Source: Candidatus Saccharibacteria bacterium UBA6664 (GTDB lineage: Bacteria > Patescibacteriota > Saccharimonadia > Saccharimonadales > Saccharimonadaceae). From it: a DNA stretch of 64,000 nucleotides. Shown here in pieces: positions 16,370 through 24,866 of this stretch (its first letter is position 1; each line of letters starts with the position of its first letter). The position numbers and the translations under genes are program-made. Below the pieces are notes generated by a model. That model saw only the letters and a list, made by a program, of their open reading frames with translations. It did not search any database and was not told the origin of the DNA. The stretch spans positions 133,811 through 197,810 of the forward strand of contig DKKO01000004.1 of NCBI GenBank assembly GCA_002455275.1, written 5' to 3'.

Positions 16370-17398
16370 ATGGATGACATGAACGTAATTGCCCAAATTG
16401 ACACATTCGACGCGTTGGGCTTGGCAGCAAACACACCCGAACAATTGCGACATGACTTCGCGGTGCAAAATGTTAGTCTAGACCGAGATATTCGCAATGT
16501 GGTGTTTGCTGGTATGGGCGGTAGTGCATTGCAGGCTGAATTTATTAAAACATGGCCTAGCCTTTCAGCGCCGTTTGTCATCTGGCGAGATTATAATCTA
16601 CCTAACTTTGTAGACGAGCACACGCTAGTACTAGTGGCAAGTTACTCGGGCAACACTGAAGAAACGCTGTCTTCACTAGCTACTGCACGAGAAAAAGGCG
16701 CGATGGTGGCTGTTATGGCTGGTGGTGGCAAGTTGCAAGAAGAGGCTGAGGCACACGGTGATATCTTTGTGCAGATCCCGAAGGCAGTGCAACCACGAAT
16801 GGCAGTGTTTTATTCATTCCGTATTTTAGTAGAGGTGTTAGTAGCACACGGCCTAGCCAAACGTGAGGTATTGGCAGAACTTGAGGCTGCTTCAAAGGTA
16901 ATCGAATCAATTATTCCGCGCTGGGTCAAAGAAATTCCAACAGAAGAAAACGAGGCTAAGCAAATTGCGAAACACCTGGTAGGTAAAACACCGATATTCT
17001 ATGCAGGTACATTGATGACCGCAGCGGCATACAAGTGGAAGATTGGCGTGAACGAAAACGCGAAAAACACATCATGGTACAACCTGATGCCAGAGTTTAA
17101 CCACAATGAATTTATGGGCTGGACTTCACACCCAGTCGAAAAACCATTTGCTGTGGTTGATTTGATTTCAAGCTATGAGCACCCTCGCATTTTGCGTCGT
17201 TTTGAAGTAAGCGACCGCTTACTATCGGGTATGCGACCAAAGGCCTTGCAGTTGCACGCGGAAGGCAATAGTATCCTGGAACAACTGTTGTACCTAGTGA
17301 TGTTGGGCGACTTCGCGACTATTTACATGGGTATCTTGAATGGTGTTGACCCAAGCCCAGTAGCATTGATTGAGAAATTCAAAAAAGAATTGGGGTAG
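16370..17398 (+). CDS. Bifunctional phosphoglucose/phosphomannose isomerase
   Basis: A 342-aa SIS-domain isomerase. 'FAGMGGSALQAEF', 'VASYSGNTEETLSS' (phosphosugar-binding Ser/Thr loop), 'MPEFNHNEFMGW' and 'QPRMAVFYSF' match the archaeal/bacterial PGI/PMI family that interconverts glucose-6-P, mannose-6-P and fructose-6-P. It would link glycolysis with sugar nucleotides for the surface polysaccharide genes at 20-23.5 kb. AGAGGAG lies upstream of the ATG. Confidence 0.92.
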   Translation: MDDMNVIAQIDTFDALGLAANTPEQLRHDFAVQNVSLDRDIRNVVFAGMGGSALQAEFIKTWPSLSAPFVIWRDYNLPNFVDEHTLVLVASYSGNTEETLSSLATAREKGAMVAVMAGGGKLQEEAEAHGDIFVQIPKAVQPRMAVFYSFRILVEVLVAHGLAKREVLAELEAASKVIESIIPRWVKEIPTEENEAKQIAKHLVGKTPIFYAGTLMTAAAYKWKIGVNENAKNTSWYNLMPEFNHNEFMGWTSHPVEKPFAVVDLISSYEHPRILRRFEVSDRLLSGMRPKALQLHAEGNSILEQLLYLVMLGDFATIYMGILNGVDPSPVALIEKFKKELG

Positions 17399-17403
17399 GG
17401 ATG

Positions 17404-18633
17404 CTAGTGGTAGCGGCGAAGTGACTCGATAGGGTCTTTGCTTGATGCGCGGATAGCAGGGTACAAGCCAAACAGTACGCCTACTCCAACTGAAAGCGCA
17501 CTAGCCCAGCCGACAATCGCCCAAGAAAATGCCGGGTCGTAGGTGAGGAACATACTAATACCAAACGCAATCACGTAGCCACCAATGAAACCGGCGAAAC
17601 CACCTATAACGCTGATAATGAGGGCTTCAATCATGAACTGCAAAATGATGGTACGGTTGCTAGCTCCTACTGCTTTGCGTAAACCAATCTCACGGGTTCG
17701 TTCTGATATGCTCACCAGCATGATATTCATGATACCGATACCACCGACAAGCAGCGAGATGCCTGCGATGAGGGACATAACGGTGCTAATAACACTGAAT
17801 AGACGACTAGTTGGCTTGGCGATAGACGTGCCAGTATACACCGCAACATCGCGTTCGTGATCGTGGTTTGCACGCAAGAGATTTGTGATTTTTTGCTTAA
17901 AGTCAGCCATGGCTACCCCTGGCTTGGCTTTTACATTTATTTGCTGAATTTGGGCGACACCACTATTAAATAACTTGCCACTTTCAAGACTAATGATAGC
18001 AGCCGAATCAAGATCAATGTTGTTGTAATTGATTGGGTCGTTCTGGCGCTTCATTACTCCTATCACTGTAAAGCTCTGTCCGCGTATAAGAAATGTTTTG
18101 CCAATCGCTTCCTCGGTACCGAACAGATCGACGGCGAGTTGCGTACCAATCACTGCGGTGTCCTCAAGCGTTACGCTATCGATAAATTGACCATCGCTCA
18201 TTTTTAGCTTTGAAATGTCAGCGAAGTCGGGGGTGGTTGCTAGAATACTACTTCGCTCCGGCGATGCACCTGCCTTACGAACGCTGCCACTGAGTGTCAT
18301 AAGCGGTGCGACGGCTTGCACATCTTTCAGCTCGTAAATCGACTCTACATCACGTTCAGTAAGAGGGCTTGTGGTGTAACTATTTTGAGGTGTGGGGTTC
18401 GCCAAATCTTGCAAGCTCGACTGTTTCGAGACGGGACGAATAACGGCCACGGTCGAGCCGAGTTCCTTCACCTGGTCGTTAATAATATTAGTAATGCCAT
18501 TGCTCAAGGCAAGAATCGTTGTAATACTAGCAACGCCTATTGCAACACCTGTCATGGTAAGTGCGGTACGCATACGCGCGCGCACTAAAGATTGCTTGGC
18601 AGTACGATAATGTTCAAGCAGGAGTGGTCTCAT
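17404..18633 (-). CDS. ABC transporter permease, MacB/FtsX type
   Basis: A 409-aa permease with one N-terminal helix (about residues 21-45), a large extracytoplasmic MacB_PCD-like domain and three C-terminal helices of the FtsX domain, with the characteristic 'GGIGIMNIMLVSISERTREIGLRKA' region. Such systems move peptides, lipoproteins or toxins, or transmit mechanical signals. Its ATG overlaps the ATPase stop (ATGA), so they form one complex. Confidence 0.92.
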   Translation of the reverse strand: MRPLLLEHYRTAKQSLVRARMRTALTMTGVAIGVASITTILALSNGITNIINDQVKELGSTVAVIRPVSKQSSLQDLANPTPQNSYTTSPLTERDVESIYELKDVQAVAPLMTLSGSVRKAGASPERSSILATTPDFADISKLKMSDGQFIDSVTLEDTAVIGTQLAVDLFGTEEAIGKTFLIRGQSFTVIGVMKRQNDPINYNNIDLDSAAIISLESGKLFNSGVAQIQQINVKAKPGVAMADFKQKITNLLRANHDHERDVAVYTGTSIAKPTSRLFSVISTVMSLIAGISLLVGGIGIMNIMLVSISERTREIGLRKAVGASNRTIILQFMIEALIISVIGGFAGFIGGYVIAFGISMFLTYDPAFSWAIVGWASALSVGVGVLFGLYPAIRASSKDPIESLRRYH

Positions 18634-19439
18634 GATTTCTTCACCTTCTTCGCTCGCTTCTTTTTCGCTTTTGGAGCGGCTTTTTTGCTGGCTTTACCCA
18701 GCGGTTTTTTCTCGGCCACTTTCGGCTTCTCGATCGTTAAGTCTTTAGTATCAGTGTCAATCTTGCCATCAAGCATGGTTATGACGCGACTAGCATAGGT
18801 AGTGAGATTAGGGTTATGGGTAACCATAATGATGGTATTGCCTTTTTTGTGAACTTCGCTCAGCTCTTCCATAATCACATGGCTTGAGCGGCTATCGAGA
18901 TTACCCGTAGGCTCATCCGCCAAAATAATCGACGGATCGTTCACCAACGCTCGAGCGATAGCAACGCGTTGTGTTTGACCACCTGAAAGTTGCCAAGGCA
19001 TGTAGTACTCGCGCTCACCTAAGTGAAAGTTTTTGAGCATGTCACTAGCAGCGACAAGGCGCTTCAGGTGAGGCATGCTGCTATAGGCAAGGGGAAGGGC
19101 CACATTTTCGAGTACGTTCAAGCGTTCGATAAGGTTGAAGTTTTGAAATATGAAGCCAATTTGTTTTGCGCGAATCCGAGCACGTTTGCTATTCGACAAA
19201 TCTTCGACACTTTTGCCATCGAGTAAATATTCACCTTCAGTCGGCTGGTCGAGCAAGCCAATAATATTGAGCAGGGTTGTTTTACCGCAGCCACTTGGAC
19301 CCATAATGGCGATAAACTCGCCTTTTTCAACGGTTAGGTCTACACCATCAAGCGCGTATTGCTCGGCTTCGCCCACGCCAAACCGTTTTCGTAGGTTCGT
19401 GAGTGAAATAACCGGTGAGCTCGCAGTGTGGTGTGTCAT
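18630..19439 (-). CDS. ABC transporter ATP-binding protein, MacB/LolD type
   Basis: About 269 aa. Walker A 'GPSGCGKTT', Q-loop 'FIFQNFNLI', signature 'LSGGQTQRVAIARAL', Walker B 'ILADEPTGNLD' and H-loop 'VTHNPN' are intact. The C terminus carries an unusual Lys/Ala-rich tail of about 35 residues (KKPLGKASKKAAPKAKKKRA...) that could bind membrane or nucleic acid. The ATG at 19439 is 7 nt from a -10 box; an adjacent GTG would be two codons too close. Confidence 0.93.
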   Translation of the reverse strand: MTHHTASSPVISLTNLRKRFGVGEAEQYALDGVDLTVEKGEFIAIMGPSGCGKTTLLNIIGLLDQPTEGEYLLDGKSVEDLSNSKRARIRAKQIGFIFQNFNLIERLNVLENVALPLAYSSMPHLKRLVAASDMLKNFHLGEREYYMPWQLSGGQTQRVAIARALVNDPSIILADEPTGNLDSRSSHVIMEELSEVHKKGNTIIMVTHNPNLTTYASRVITMLDGKIDTDTKDLTIEKPKVAEKKPLGKASKKAAPKAKKKRAKKVKKS

Positions 19440-19446
19440 CACGTCT

Positions 19447-19452
19447 ATTATG
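19447..19452 (-). promoter_or_regulatory. -10 box for leaderless ABC ATPase
   Basis: Minus strand CATAAT lies 7 nt before the ATG at 19439. Confidence 0.45.
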
Positions 19453-19576
19453 GTGTGCTAACAGATGAAACGCAAGTCACATTACGGCGTAAATTTGACA
19501 ACTGATACAATGAGTTGAATGAAGGAAGTATTGAGTTGCTTCACGCCTCGACAGACCCAAGTAATGAGGGAGCTGA

Positions 19577-19582
19577 TATAAT
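19577..19582 (+). promoter_or_regulatory. Probable tRNA-Ser promoter -10 box
   Basis: TGATATAAT extended -10 sequence about 50 bp upstream of the tRNA. No long ORF follows it. Confidence 0.5.
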
Positions 19583-19632
19583 TAATGTACTAGTGAATGT
19601 TCTCGGCAATACAGCTAAGAATGTGCCTACAT

Positions 19633-19722
19633 GGAGAGATGGCCGAGTGGTTGAAGGCGCACGCTTGGAAAGCGTGTAAACGAGCAATCGTTTCGCAGGT
19701 TCGAATCCTGTTCTCTCCGCCA
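19633..19722 (+). tRNA. tRNA-Ser (anticodon GGA)
   Basis: The acceptor stem GGAGAGA pairs with TCTCTCC, the anticodon GGA is at 19667-19669 inside a CACGC/GCGTG stem, a long variable arm follows as expected for tRNA-Ser, and GGTTCGAATCC is the T-loop. CCA is encoded (19720-19722). It reads UCC and UCU codons. Confidence 0.95.
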
Positions 19723-19725
19723 TGA

Positions 19726-19765
19726 GAAAGCACGTCATGCCATTTGGTATGGCGTGCTTTCTTTT
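19726..19765 (+). terminator. tRNA-Ser terminator
   Basis: GAAAGCACG(T)CATGCC pairs with GGTATGGCGTGCTTTC across a short loop, followed by TTTT. Confidence 0.85.
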
Positions 19766-19831
19766 CGCAGAAAAACAGGGTTTGAGCTAGGTTCGACAGT
19801 TGTCAAATGTTTCATTTTACAACTGTTAGCC

Positions 19832-19860
19832 GATGGTGGCGCTAGTATAGCGCTATCATC
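19832..19860 (+). other. Hairpin between tRNA and its 3'-end copy
   Basis: A 13-bp stem with two G-T pairs (GATGGTGGCGCTA with TAGCGCTATCATC) around a 3-nt loop. A second inverted repeat (ACAGTTGT/ACAACTGT, 19796-19803 and 19819-19826) lies beside it. Confidence 0.5.
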
Positions 19861-19869
19861 GAAGCGTTC

Positions 19870-19887
19870 ATCCTGTTCTCTCCGCCA
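19870..19887 (+). repeat. 18-bp copy of the tRNA-Ser 3' end
   Basis: ATCCTGTTCTCTCCGCCA is identical to 19705-19722 (T-arm, acceptor 3' strand and CCA). Such a copy is what site-specific integration into a tRNA leaves behind, but the 147 bp between the copies hold no gene. Confidence 0.85.
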
Positions 19888-19890
19888 GAT

Positions 19891-20988
19891 TTAATCTTTT
19901 AGAGCTTTTTGATAGACTTCGAGTGTTTCTTTGGCCATTTTTTCCCAGCTAAAGGTTTTGTGCCGGGCAAGACCTTTTTTGATTAAGTCTTTGCGTAGTT
20001 TTTCGTTTGAAACAACCTGTTCAATCTTTTCGGCCATATCATCAACATCTAACGGGTCGAAATACAGCGCGCCATCGGCGTACACTTCAGGAAGGCACGT
20101 GGCCGTGCTCGATACGACAGGCAAGCCAAAGCCCATGGCTTCAAGCGCGCCCAAGCCAAAGCCTTCATTGAGCGATGGAGTTACATAAGCGAGCGCCTTG
20201 CCATACAAATAATCACGTTCGCCCTTCATGTTTTTTAGCGTAAAGTGAATATTTTTGTAGCCGCGTTTTTCGAACAGTTCTTTGTTGGCAAGTACAGAAT
20301 CATCAGGGCCATTGACAAACACCAAGCCAAGGTCGGGGTGTTTTTCAAGCAGTTTCTGATGAGCTTCTGCTAGACGCACACAGTTTTTGTAGTCGCTATG
20401 TCGACCAACGTTTATAAGAAAGCGTTTGAACGGCACTTCGTAGGAAATTGGCTTGAACTGACCAATATCGGCAGCTTCGTAGGTGACATGTACTTTGCTG
20501 CTGGGGATTTTTGCAAAATTAAGCAGGTCTTGTTTGGTGTATTCGGTGGGCGTGATGATTGCCACACTATCGCGGGCTACTTTCCAGAACACATATCTTC
20601 CCACCAGCTGTTTCGCTTTAAAGATGAAGTAGTTTTTGTCTGAATTGTACACGCGAAGCAGTGTAAGGTCGTGGATTGTCGTAACTTTTTTGCCTTTGTA
20701 GCGAACGGGCTGTTGCGGTACACAAAAATGCACCAGGTCTGCCTTTAGCTCATCGAGGAAAGTTTTAAAGCCAAGCTGTTCCTCAAACGAATAATCATCG
20801 TAATCAGCAAATAATACAGTAAAGTTCTTTGCGGTTGGCTGCCAAAAGTCTTTATCGGCGCTTGGAATCAACACAGTATAACGATTTGTTGTATCTAATT
20901 TTTGTAGGTAGTGCAGCAGGCGCTCCACGTATGTTCCGGTAGTGGAATTAATAATGCGCGCGTCGATAACAATGTGTTTAGCAGCCAT
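19891..20988 (-). CDS. Glycosyltransferase family 4
   Basis: A 365-aa GT-B fold retaining glycosyltransferase. Near the C terminus 'VTPSLNEGFGLGALEAMGFGLPVVSS' carries the E-x7-E donor-binding motif. It probably adds a sugar to a surface glycan. The ATG overlaps the WecB-like stop by one base, so the two belong to one operon with the upstream sugar genes. Confidence 0.9.
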   Translation of the reverse strand: MAAKHIVIDARIINSTTGTYVERLLHYLQKLDTTNRYTVLIPSADKDFWQPTAKNFTVLFADYDDYSFEEQLGFKTFLDELKADLVHFCVPQQPVRYKGKKVTTIHDLTLLRVYNSDKNYFIFKAKQLVGRYVFWKVARDSVAIITPTEYTKQDLLNFAKIPSSKVHVTYEAADIGQFKPISYEVPFKRFLINVGRHSDYKNCVRLAEAHQKLLEKHPDLGLVFVNGPDDSVLANKELFEKRGYKNIHFTLKNMKGERDYLYGKALAYVTPSLNEGFGLGALEAMGFGLPVVSSTATCLPEVYADGALYFDPLDVDDMAEKIEQVVSNEKLRKDLIKKGLARHKTFSWEKMAKETLEVYQKALKD

Positions 20989-22331
20989 TATTTTTCAAAT
21001 CCAAGGCGTTGTTCTTCGGTTAATAGCAGGCCGGTTTCCTTGTGCAATCGTGCTAGTACGCCATCGACAATTTTTTCTGATACATTTTTTCCGTAAATAT
21101 TGCCACTTTTTCGCATGGCGTCGTTGTTGTAGGCGCCTTTGATAACTTCGTAGATAAATTCTTTGCTAAGAGGCGGCGCTGGGATGTTAGAGCCGGCAAA
21201 GAACGATTCGCTACGGTCTGAACCAAAGCGAACGGTCACGTGAGGCACGCCGACGATATTTGCTTCTTCCTGGAATCCACCTGAATCAGACACCACCGCG
21301 CCACATACTTTCATGGCTGCAATAACGTCGCGGTGGAAGGCCCACGCTTTTGAGTAAATAAAGTGATCGGGATATTCTTCTACCATGCGTTCGACATCAT
21401 CACGGTAGCCAAACATATCTATAGCATCTTCAGTGCTTAACAGTGAAAGAAATAATACTTTATAGCCGTTTGCTACCAGTTCTTCCACAGCTTCCATAAT
21501 GGCGGTAAACCGTTCACGATTGAAAATGTTTTCGCGGCGGTGAATCGACATCATAATAAACTTGCCATCGGCCAGCTTTGGGTAGTGTTCAAATACGTCT
21601 GATTTTTTGGCGTCTTCAATGGCGTTCAGGGTGGCATCAGCAATGGTGTTGCCGGTTACTACTACCTTCGAAGGGTCTACACCTTCTGCAATCAGCTGGT
21701 CTTTGTTTATCTCTACTGGTGCAGCACAAAATCCACTGGTTGGTTCGGTCATTCGGGTGTTCATTTGCTCGGGGAAGGGCTCGATGCTTCCGAGCGAGTA
21801 GTTCGCCATGTCTTGGGTCGCTTTGTAGTATTCGTCCCATGAAAACGTGCCAGCATTGATGGCGTCGTTGAATGTGTGATACACCTCTTTTTTCGGAGTC
21901 AGGGTACGAATACCGGCTTCCACGTGTACGCAAGATACTTTATAGAGCATGGCAGCAAACGAAATAGCTGATGCGGTGGAAGTGTCGCCATGAACGTAGG
22001 GAATCGGAACTTTACCATGTTCAAGCAGCACGTCTAAGATTTCACTAAATCGTTCAATCATCTGTACGGTTTTTTCTGGCCAATTGCCACGAATACCAAG
22101 CCGAATATCGACCTCTAGGCCGAATTCTTGCTCAACACCACCACTGTAGCTGTAGTCGTAATGTTGCTCGGTGTGGCAGAGCAACACGGTTTCACCCCGC
22201 TTGATAAGCTCGTGATAGATAGGTGCTTGTTTAATAATGTCGGGCTTTGTGCCAATAGTTACGACGTGCACGAAATGTGCGTTTTCGATTTTTTTCAAAA
22301 CCTTTTCGTCGATATAGCTTGAAGTTTGCAT
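20988..22331 (-). CDS. UDP-N-acetylglucosamine 2-epimerase family protein (WecB-like)
   Basis: A 447-aa member of the non-hydrolysing epimerase family that interconverts UDP-GlcNAc and UDP-ManNAc. 'YVHGDTSTASAISFAA', 'CVHVEAGIRT', 'MSIHRRENIFNRERF' and 'VVSDSGGFQEEANIVGVPHV' are the conserved blocks. It is longer than the usual 370-380 aa because of an inserted stretch of roughly 40-50 residues after 'EAGIRT' (Tyr- and Asp-rich), so substrate may differ. It supplies or modifies precursors for the adjacent glycosyltransferases. Confidence 0.85.
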   Translation of the reverse strand: MQTSSYIDEKVLKKIENAHFVHVVTIGTKPDIIKQAPIYHELIKRGETVLLCHTEQHYDYSYSGGVEQEFGLEVDIRLGIRGNWPEKTVQMIERFSEILDVLLEHGKVPIPYVHGDTSTASAISFAAMLYKVSCVHVEAGIRTLTPKKEVYHTFNDAINAGTFSWDEYYKATQDMANYSLGSIEPFPEQMNTRMTEPTSGFCAAPVEINKDQLIAEGVDPSKVVVTGNTIADATLNAIEDAKKSDVFEHYPKLADGKFIMMSIHRRENIFNRERFTAIMEAVEELVANGYKVLFLSLLSTEDAIDMFGYRDDVERMVEEYPDHFIYSKAWAFHRDVIAAMKVCGAVVSDSGGFQEEANIVGVPHVTVRFGSDRSESFFAGSNIPAPPLSKEFIYEVIKGAYNNDAMRKSGNIYGKNVSEKIVDGVLARLHKETGLLLTEEQRLGFEK

Positions 22332-22407
22332 GCGTGCGGGTGGGCCTTTCTAAAGAAATCGCTGGTTTGCTATCTCTATTAACTATACTAAAGCTTGGCC
22401 GTTTCGG

Positions 22408-23547
22408 CTACTTGCGAGCAGCGGCTTTGTATACGAAATTTTGAATCTTTGTCACAAACAAAACTTTGTCGAACCGCTTGGCGCGGTTGTTTAGAACCAC
22501 TGGCAAAAACCGCGTCTTTTCGGCTCGTTGTATAGCAGCAACGACGCTCGCAACGGATTGTTCATCGAACAAAACTCCGGTTTCGCCATCGGTTACAATA
22601 TCGAGTGCACCGCCCTTACCAAATGCTATTACCGGGCTACCTCCGGCCATCGCCTCAACTGGTGAAATACCAAAGTCTTCCTCGGCAGGAAAAATAAATC
22701 CTTTCGCATGCGTGTAGCCTTCGGTGATTTCAGCCTGGTGCTTGGCGCTTGGTGAACCTTCAAAAAAGGTAACGGTAGGCCCGGCCATTGCTTCTAACTT
22801 TGCTCGTTCGCTACCGGTGCCATATACCCGAAGCGGAAGTTTTAACTTGTTTGCCGCTGCGATTGCAAGGTCTAGGCGCTTGTAGGGAATGTGTCGGGAT
22901 AGCGCCATGTAGTAATCGGCCCGTTGCTTGCTTGGTTTGAATCGCTTTGTGTCAACAGGAGGGAACATTACCGTGGCTGGCTTTTTATAATATTTTTCAA
23001 TTCGCTCTTTTACAGTAGTCGAGTTACCAATAAATTCGTCTACTACTTGCGCGGCTTCAAAATCTGCCTTTTTCAGCGACGGAACCATTAGAGGCATTGC
23101 CAAACGCACCAGCCAATTGAGCTTGCCAAAGCCAGGATCTGCTTTATATTCCTCGTAGTGGCTCCAGTAGTAACGAATAGGAGTGTGGCAATAACATATA
23201 TGTATTTGGTCGGGGCGGGTTTTGCGCACTTGCTTGGCTTCAGCGCTGGCGCTCGAAAGAATTACATCGTAGTCACTTAGGTCGAGCTTACGAAACGCAT
23301 GAACGCGCAGCATCGGCATGAACTTGTGCAGATTACGCAAAAATTTCGGCAGGCGCTGTAGGTAGGTGGTACGAATATCTAGGCCAGTGAAAGCAGGCAT
23401 TTTTTCTGGGTTGTAGGTGCTGGTGTAGATTGGTGCATCGGGAAAAGCTTCATGAAAGGCTAACACGACTTTTTCGGCACCACCCATATTAGTGAGCCAA
23501 TCGCAGACAATTGCAACCTTTGGTTGAGGTTTGGTAGCTGTAGACAT
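22408..23547 (-). CDS. Glycosyltransferase family 4
   Basis: A 379-aa GT-B transferase with 'CDWLTNMGGAEKVVLAFHEAFPDA' at the N terminus (acceptor side) and 'FIFPAEEDFGISPVEAMAGGSPVIAFGKGG' carrying the E-x7-E motif. It resembles WbaZ/mannosyltransferase-type enzymes of surface polysaccharide loci. It has its own promoter, 7 nt from the ATG. Confidence 0.9.
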   Translation of the reverse strand: MSTATKPQPKVAIVCDWLTNMGGAEKVVLAFHEAFPDAPIYTSTYNPEKMPAFTGLDIRTTYLQRLPKFLRNLHKFMPMLRVHAFRKLDLSDYDVILSSASAEAKQVRKTRPDQIHICYCHTPIRYYWSHYEEYKADPGFGKLNWLVRLAMPLMVPSLKKADFEAAQVVDEFIGNSTTVKERIEKYYKKPATVMFPPVDTKRFKPSKQRADYYMALSRHIPYKRLDLAIAAANKLKLPLRVYGTGSERAKLEAMAGPTVTFFEGSPSAKHQAEITEGYTHAKGFIFPAEEDFGISPVEAMAGGSPVIAFGKGGALDIVTDGETGVLFDEQSVASVVAAIQRAEKTRFLPVVLNNRAKRFDKVLFVTKIQNFVYKAAARK

Positions 23548-23554
23548 TAGGTCT

Positions 23555-23560
23555 ATTATA
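23555..23560 (-). promoter_or_regulatory. -10 box for leaderless glycosyltransferase gene
   Basis: Minus strand TATAAT lies 7 nt before the ATG at 23547. Confidence 0.6.
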
Positions 23561-23567
23561 ACTATCT

Positions 23568-24350
23568 TTAGCGTAGATGACGATTTATGTGTGGCTGTAG
23601 AGCCGCAAGCGATAGAGCAGCCGTAGTGCTTGCGCAGCGGCGAGTATGCTCAACCAGCTCAGCAATATCCGGAGTATCATCGACATGAAAGGCCAATAAA
23701 TCGCGAACCGCTTCGTCAGCTTCAATAGCAACGCGGGTTGCATCAAACTCACCTTTTCGGACATCGGCTTCGAAAAGGTGCGAAACCTTTGTATTAATAT
23801 CGCCACCAATATGGAGGCCACCAGGTAACAGGTTTCCAAGGGATTCTTCAGTGAATACGAGTCCAGTTTCTTCACTAACTTCGCGAACAGCAGCAGCAAC
23901 AGGTGTTTCAACCATTTCGCCATTCTCATCATGTTTAATGCCACCTGCAGGCGCTTCAAGTGACCATATACCTAGCTTGCTAAAAGCATTTCGTGCCAGG
24001 ATTTGTTTCACAGACAAAGACGGATCGTTTGAATGCGGAGACCGATACGTTTCCTGCAAGAAGACCCACAATCCACCATTCTGCGATGGTTCCCATGGCA
24101 GTACCAACGAACCAGCTTTTTGGTCAATTATTAGCTGTGAACGTTCTTGGCCATTAGTGTTTGTCCAGCTAAGAGAATCTAGACCCCGCATGTAATTGCG
24201 CGTATGCGCGGGTGCACCTGTTTCAAGAAGATTATGCCGCACAACGTTTGTATCGTCATCGCCAATAAGCCCAGGCGCATCGGTTGGTACAGAGTATTCT
24301 GACGGATGCGTGAAGCTTTTTCGCACGAAAGAACGTTGGTGGTCGCTCAT
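23568..24350 (-). CDS. NUDIX hydrolase
   Basis: A 260-aa protein with a Nudix box running from 'APAGGIKHDENGEM' to 'AAVREVSEETGLV' (about residues 135-165). The box has a small insertion before the REVSEE helix. The preceding 'QETYRSP' resembles ADP-ribose pyrophosphatase-like Nudix enzymes. The substrate is unknown. The gene is divergent from the nucleotidyltransferase, and both appear leaderless. Confidence 0.88.
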   Translation of the reverse strand: MSDHQRSFVRKSFTHPSEYSVPTDAPGLIGDDDTNVVRHNLLETGAPAHTRNYMRGLDSLSWTNTNGQERSQLIIDQKAGSLVLPWEPSQNGGLWVFLQETYRSPHSNDPSLSVKQILARNAFSKLGIWSLEAPAGGIKHDENGEMVETPVAAAVREVSEETGLVFTEESLGNLLPGGLHIGGDINTKVSHLFEADVRKGEFDATRVAIEADEAVRDLLAFHVDDTPDIAELVEHTRRCASTTAALSLAALQPHINRHLR

Positions 24351-24356
24351 ACTTTA

Positions 24357-24362
24357 ATTATA
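24357..24362 (-). promoter_or_regulatory. -10 box for leaderless Nudix gene
   Basis: Minus strand TATAAT, 6 nt before the ATG at 24350. Confidence 0.6.
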
Positions 24363-24421
24363 GCACAAAATGTAATAAAAATCAATACAAAAACGCTTGT
24401 GATGAAGCTTGCGTACCCTGA

Positions 24422-24427
24422 TATACT
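24422..24427 (+). promoter_or_regulatory. Extended -10 box for leaderless nucleotidyltransferase
   Basis: TGATATACT, with TATACT 7 nt before the ATG at 24435. Confidence 0.6.
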
Positions 24428-24434
24428 CATATAT

Positions 24435-24866
24435 ATGAAACGCGCTATTGTAAGCGGCTATTTTAATCCGCTGCATGTTGGCCATCTTACGATGATGGAA
24501 AACGCCAAAAAAATGGCCGGTTATTTGATAGTGCTAGTAAATAACGATATTCAGCAACAACTTAAGAAGGGCAAGATTATCGTGCCAGAACAAGACCGGG
24601 AGCGAATAGTTGCTGCGCTTAAGGTGGTAGACGAAACAATGCTGGTGGTAGATACAGACAAGCCAGTCAATGAAACACTGAAACTAGTCGCCGCAAAATA
24701 TCCTGAAGACGAACTATTTTTCGGCAACGGTGGTGATCGAGATTCTGAAAAAGCGATTCCTGAAACCGCGACCTGTGAAGAACTTGGTATAGAAATGGTG
24801 TTTGGATTAGCACCAACCCTCGATTCGTCGAGCCGAATAAATAGAGAGCTAGGCGTTGATGCCTAA
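24435..24866 (+). CDS. Cytidylyltransferase-like nucleotidyltransferase
   Basis: A 143-aa HxGH-superfamily protein: 'GYFNPLHVGHLTMMENAKKM' holds the nucleotide-binding motif at residues 7-16 and 'SSSRINREL' near the C terminus stands for the ISSTxIR-type motif. Members activate small alcohols or acids with CTP or ATP (glycerol-3-phosphate, FMN, NMN, heptose). The substrate cannot be told. An in-frame upstream ATG at 24306 is excluded because the promoter lies after it. It overlaps the next gene by 8 bp. Confidence 0.85.
   Translation: MKRAIVSGYFNPLHVGHLTMMENAKKMAGYLIVLVNNDIQQQLKKGKIIVPEQDRERIVAALKVVDETMLVVDTDKPVNETLKLVAAKYPEDELFFGNGGDRDSEKAIPETATCEELGIEMVFGLAPTLDSSSRINRELGVDA

Noticed and set aside
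19541..19738. 65-aa minus-strand ORF over tRNA-Ser
   Set aside because: It is the antisense translation of the tRNA, a common spurious ORF.
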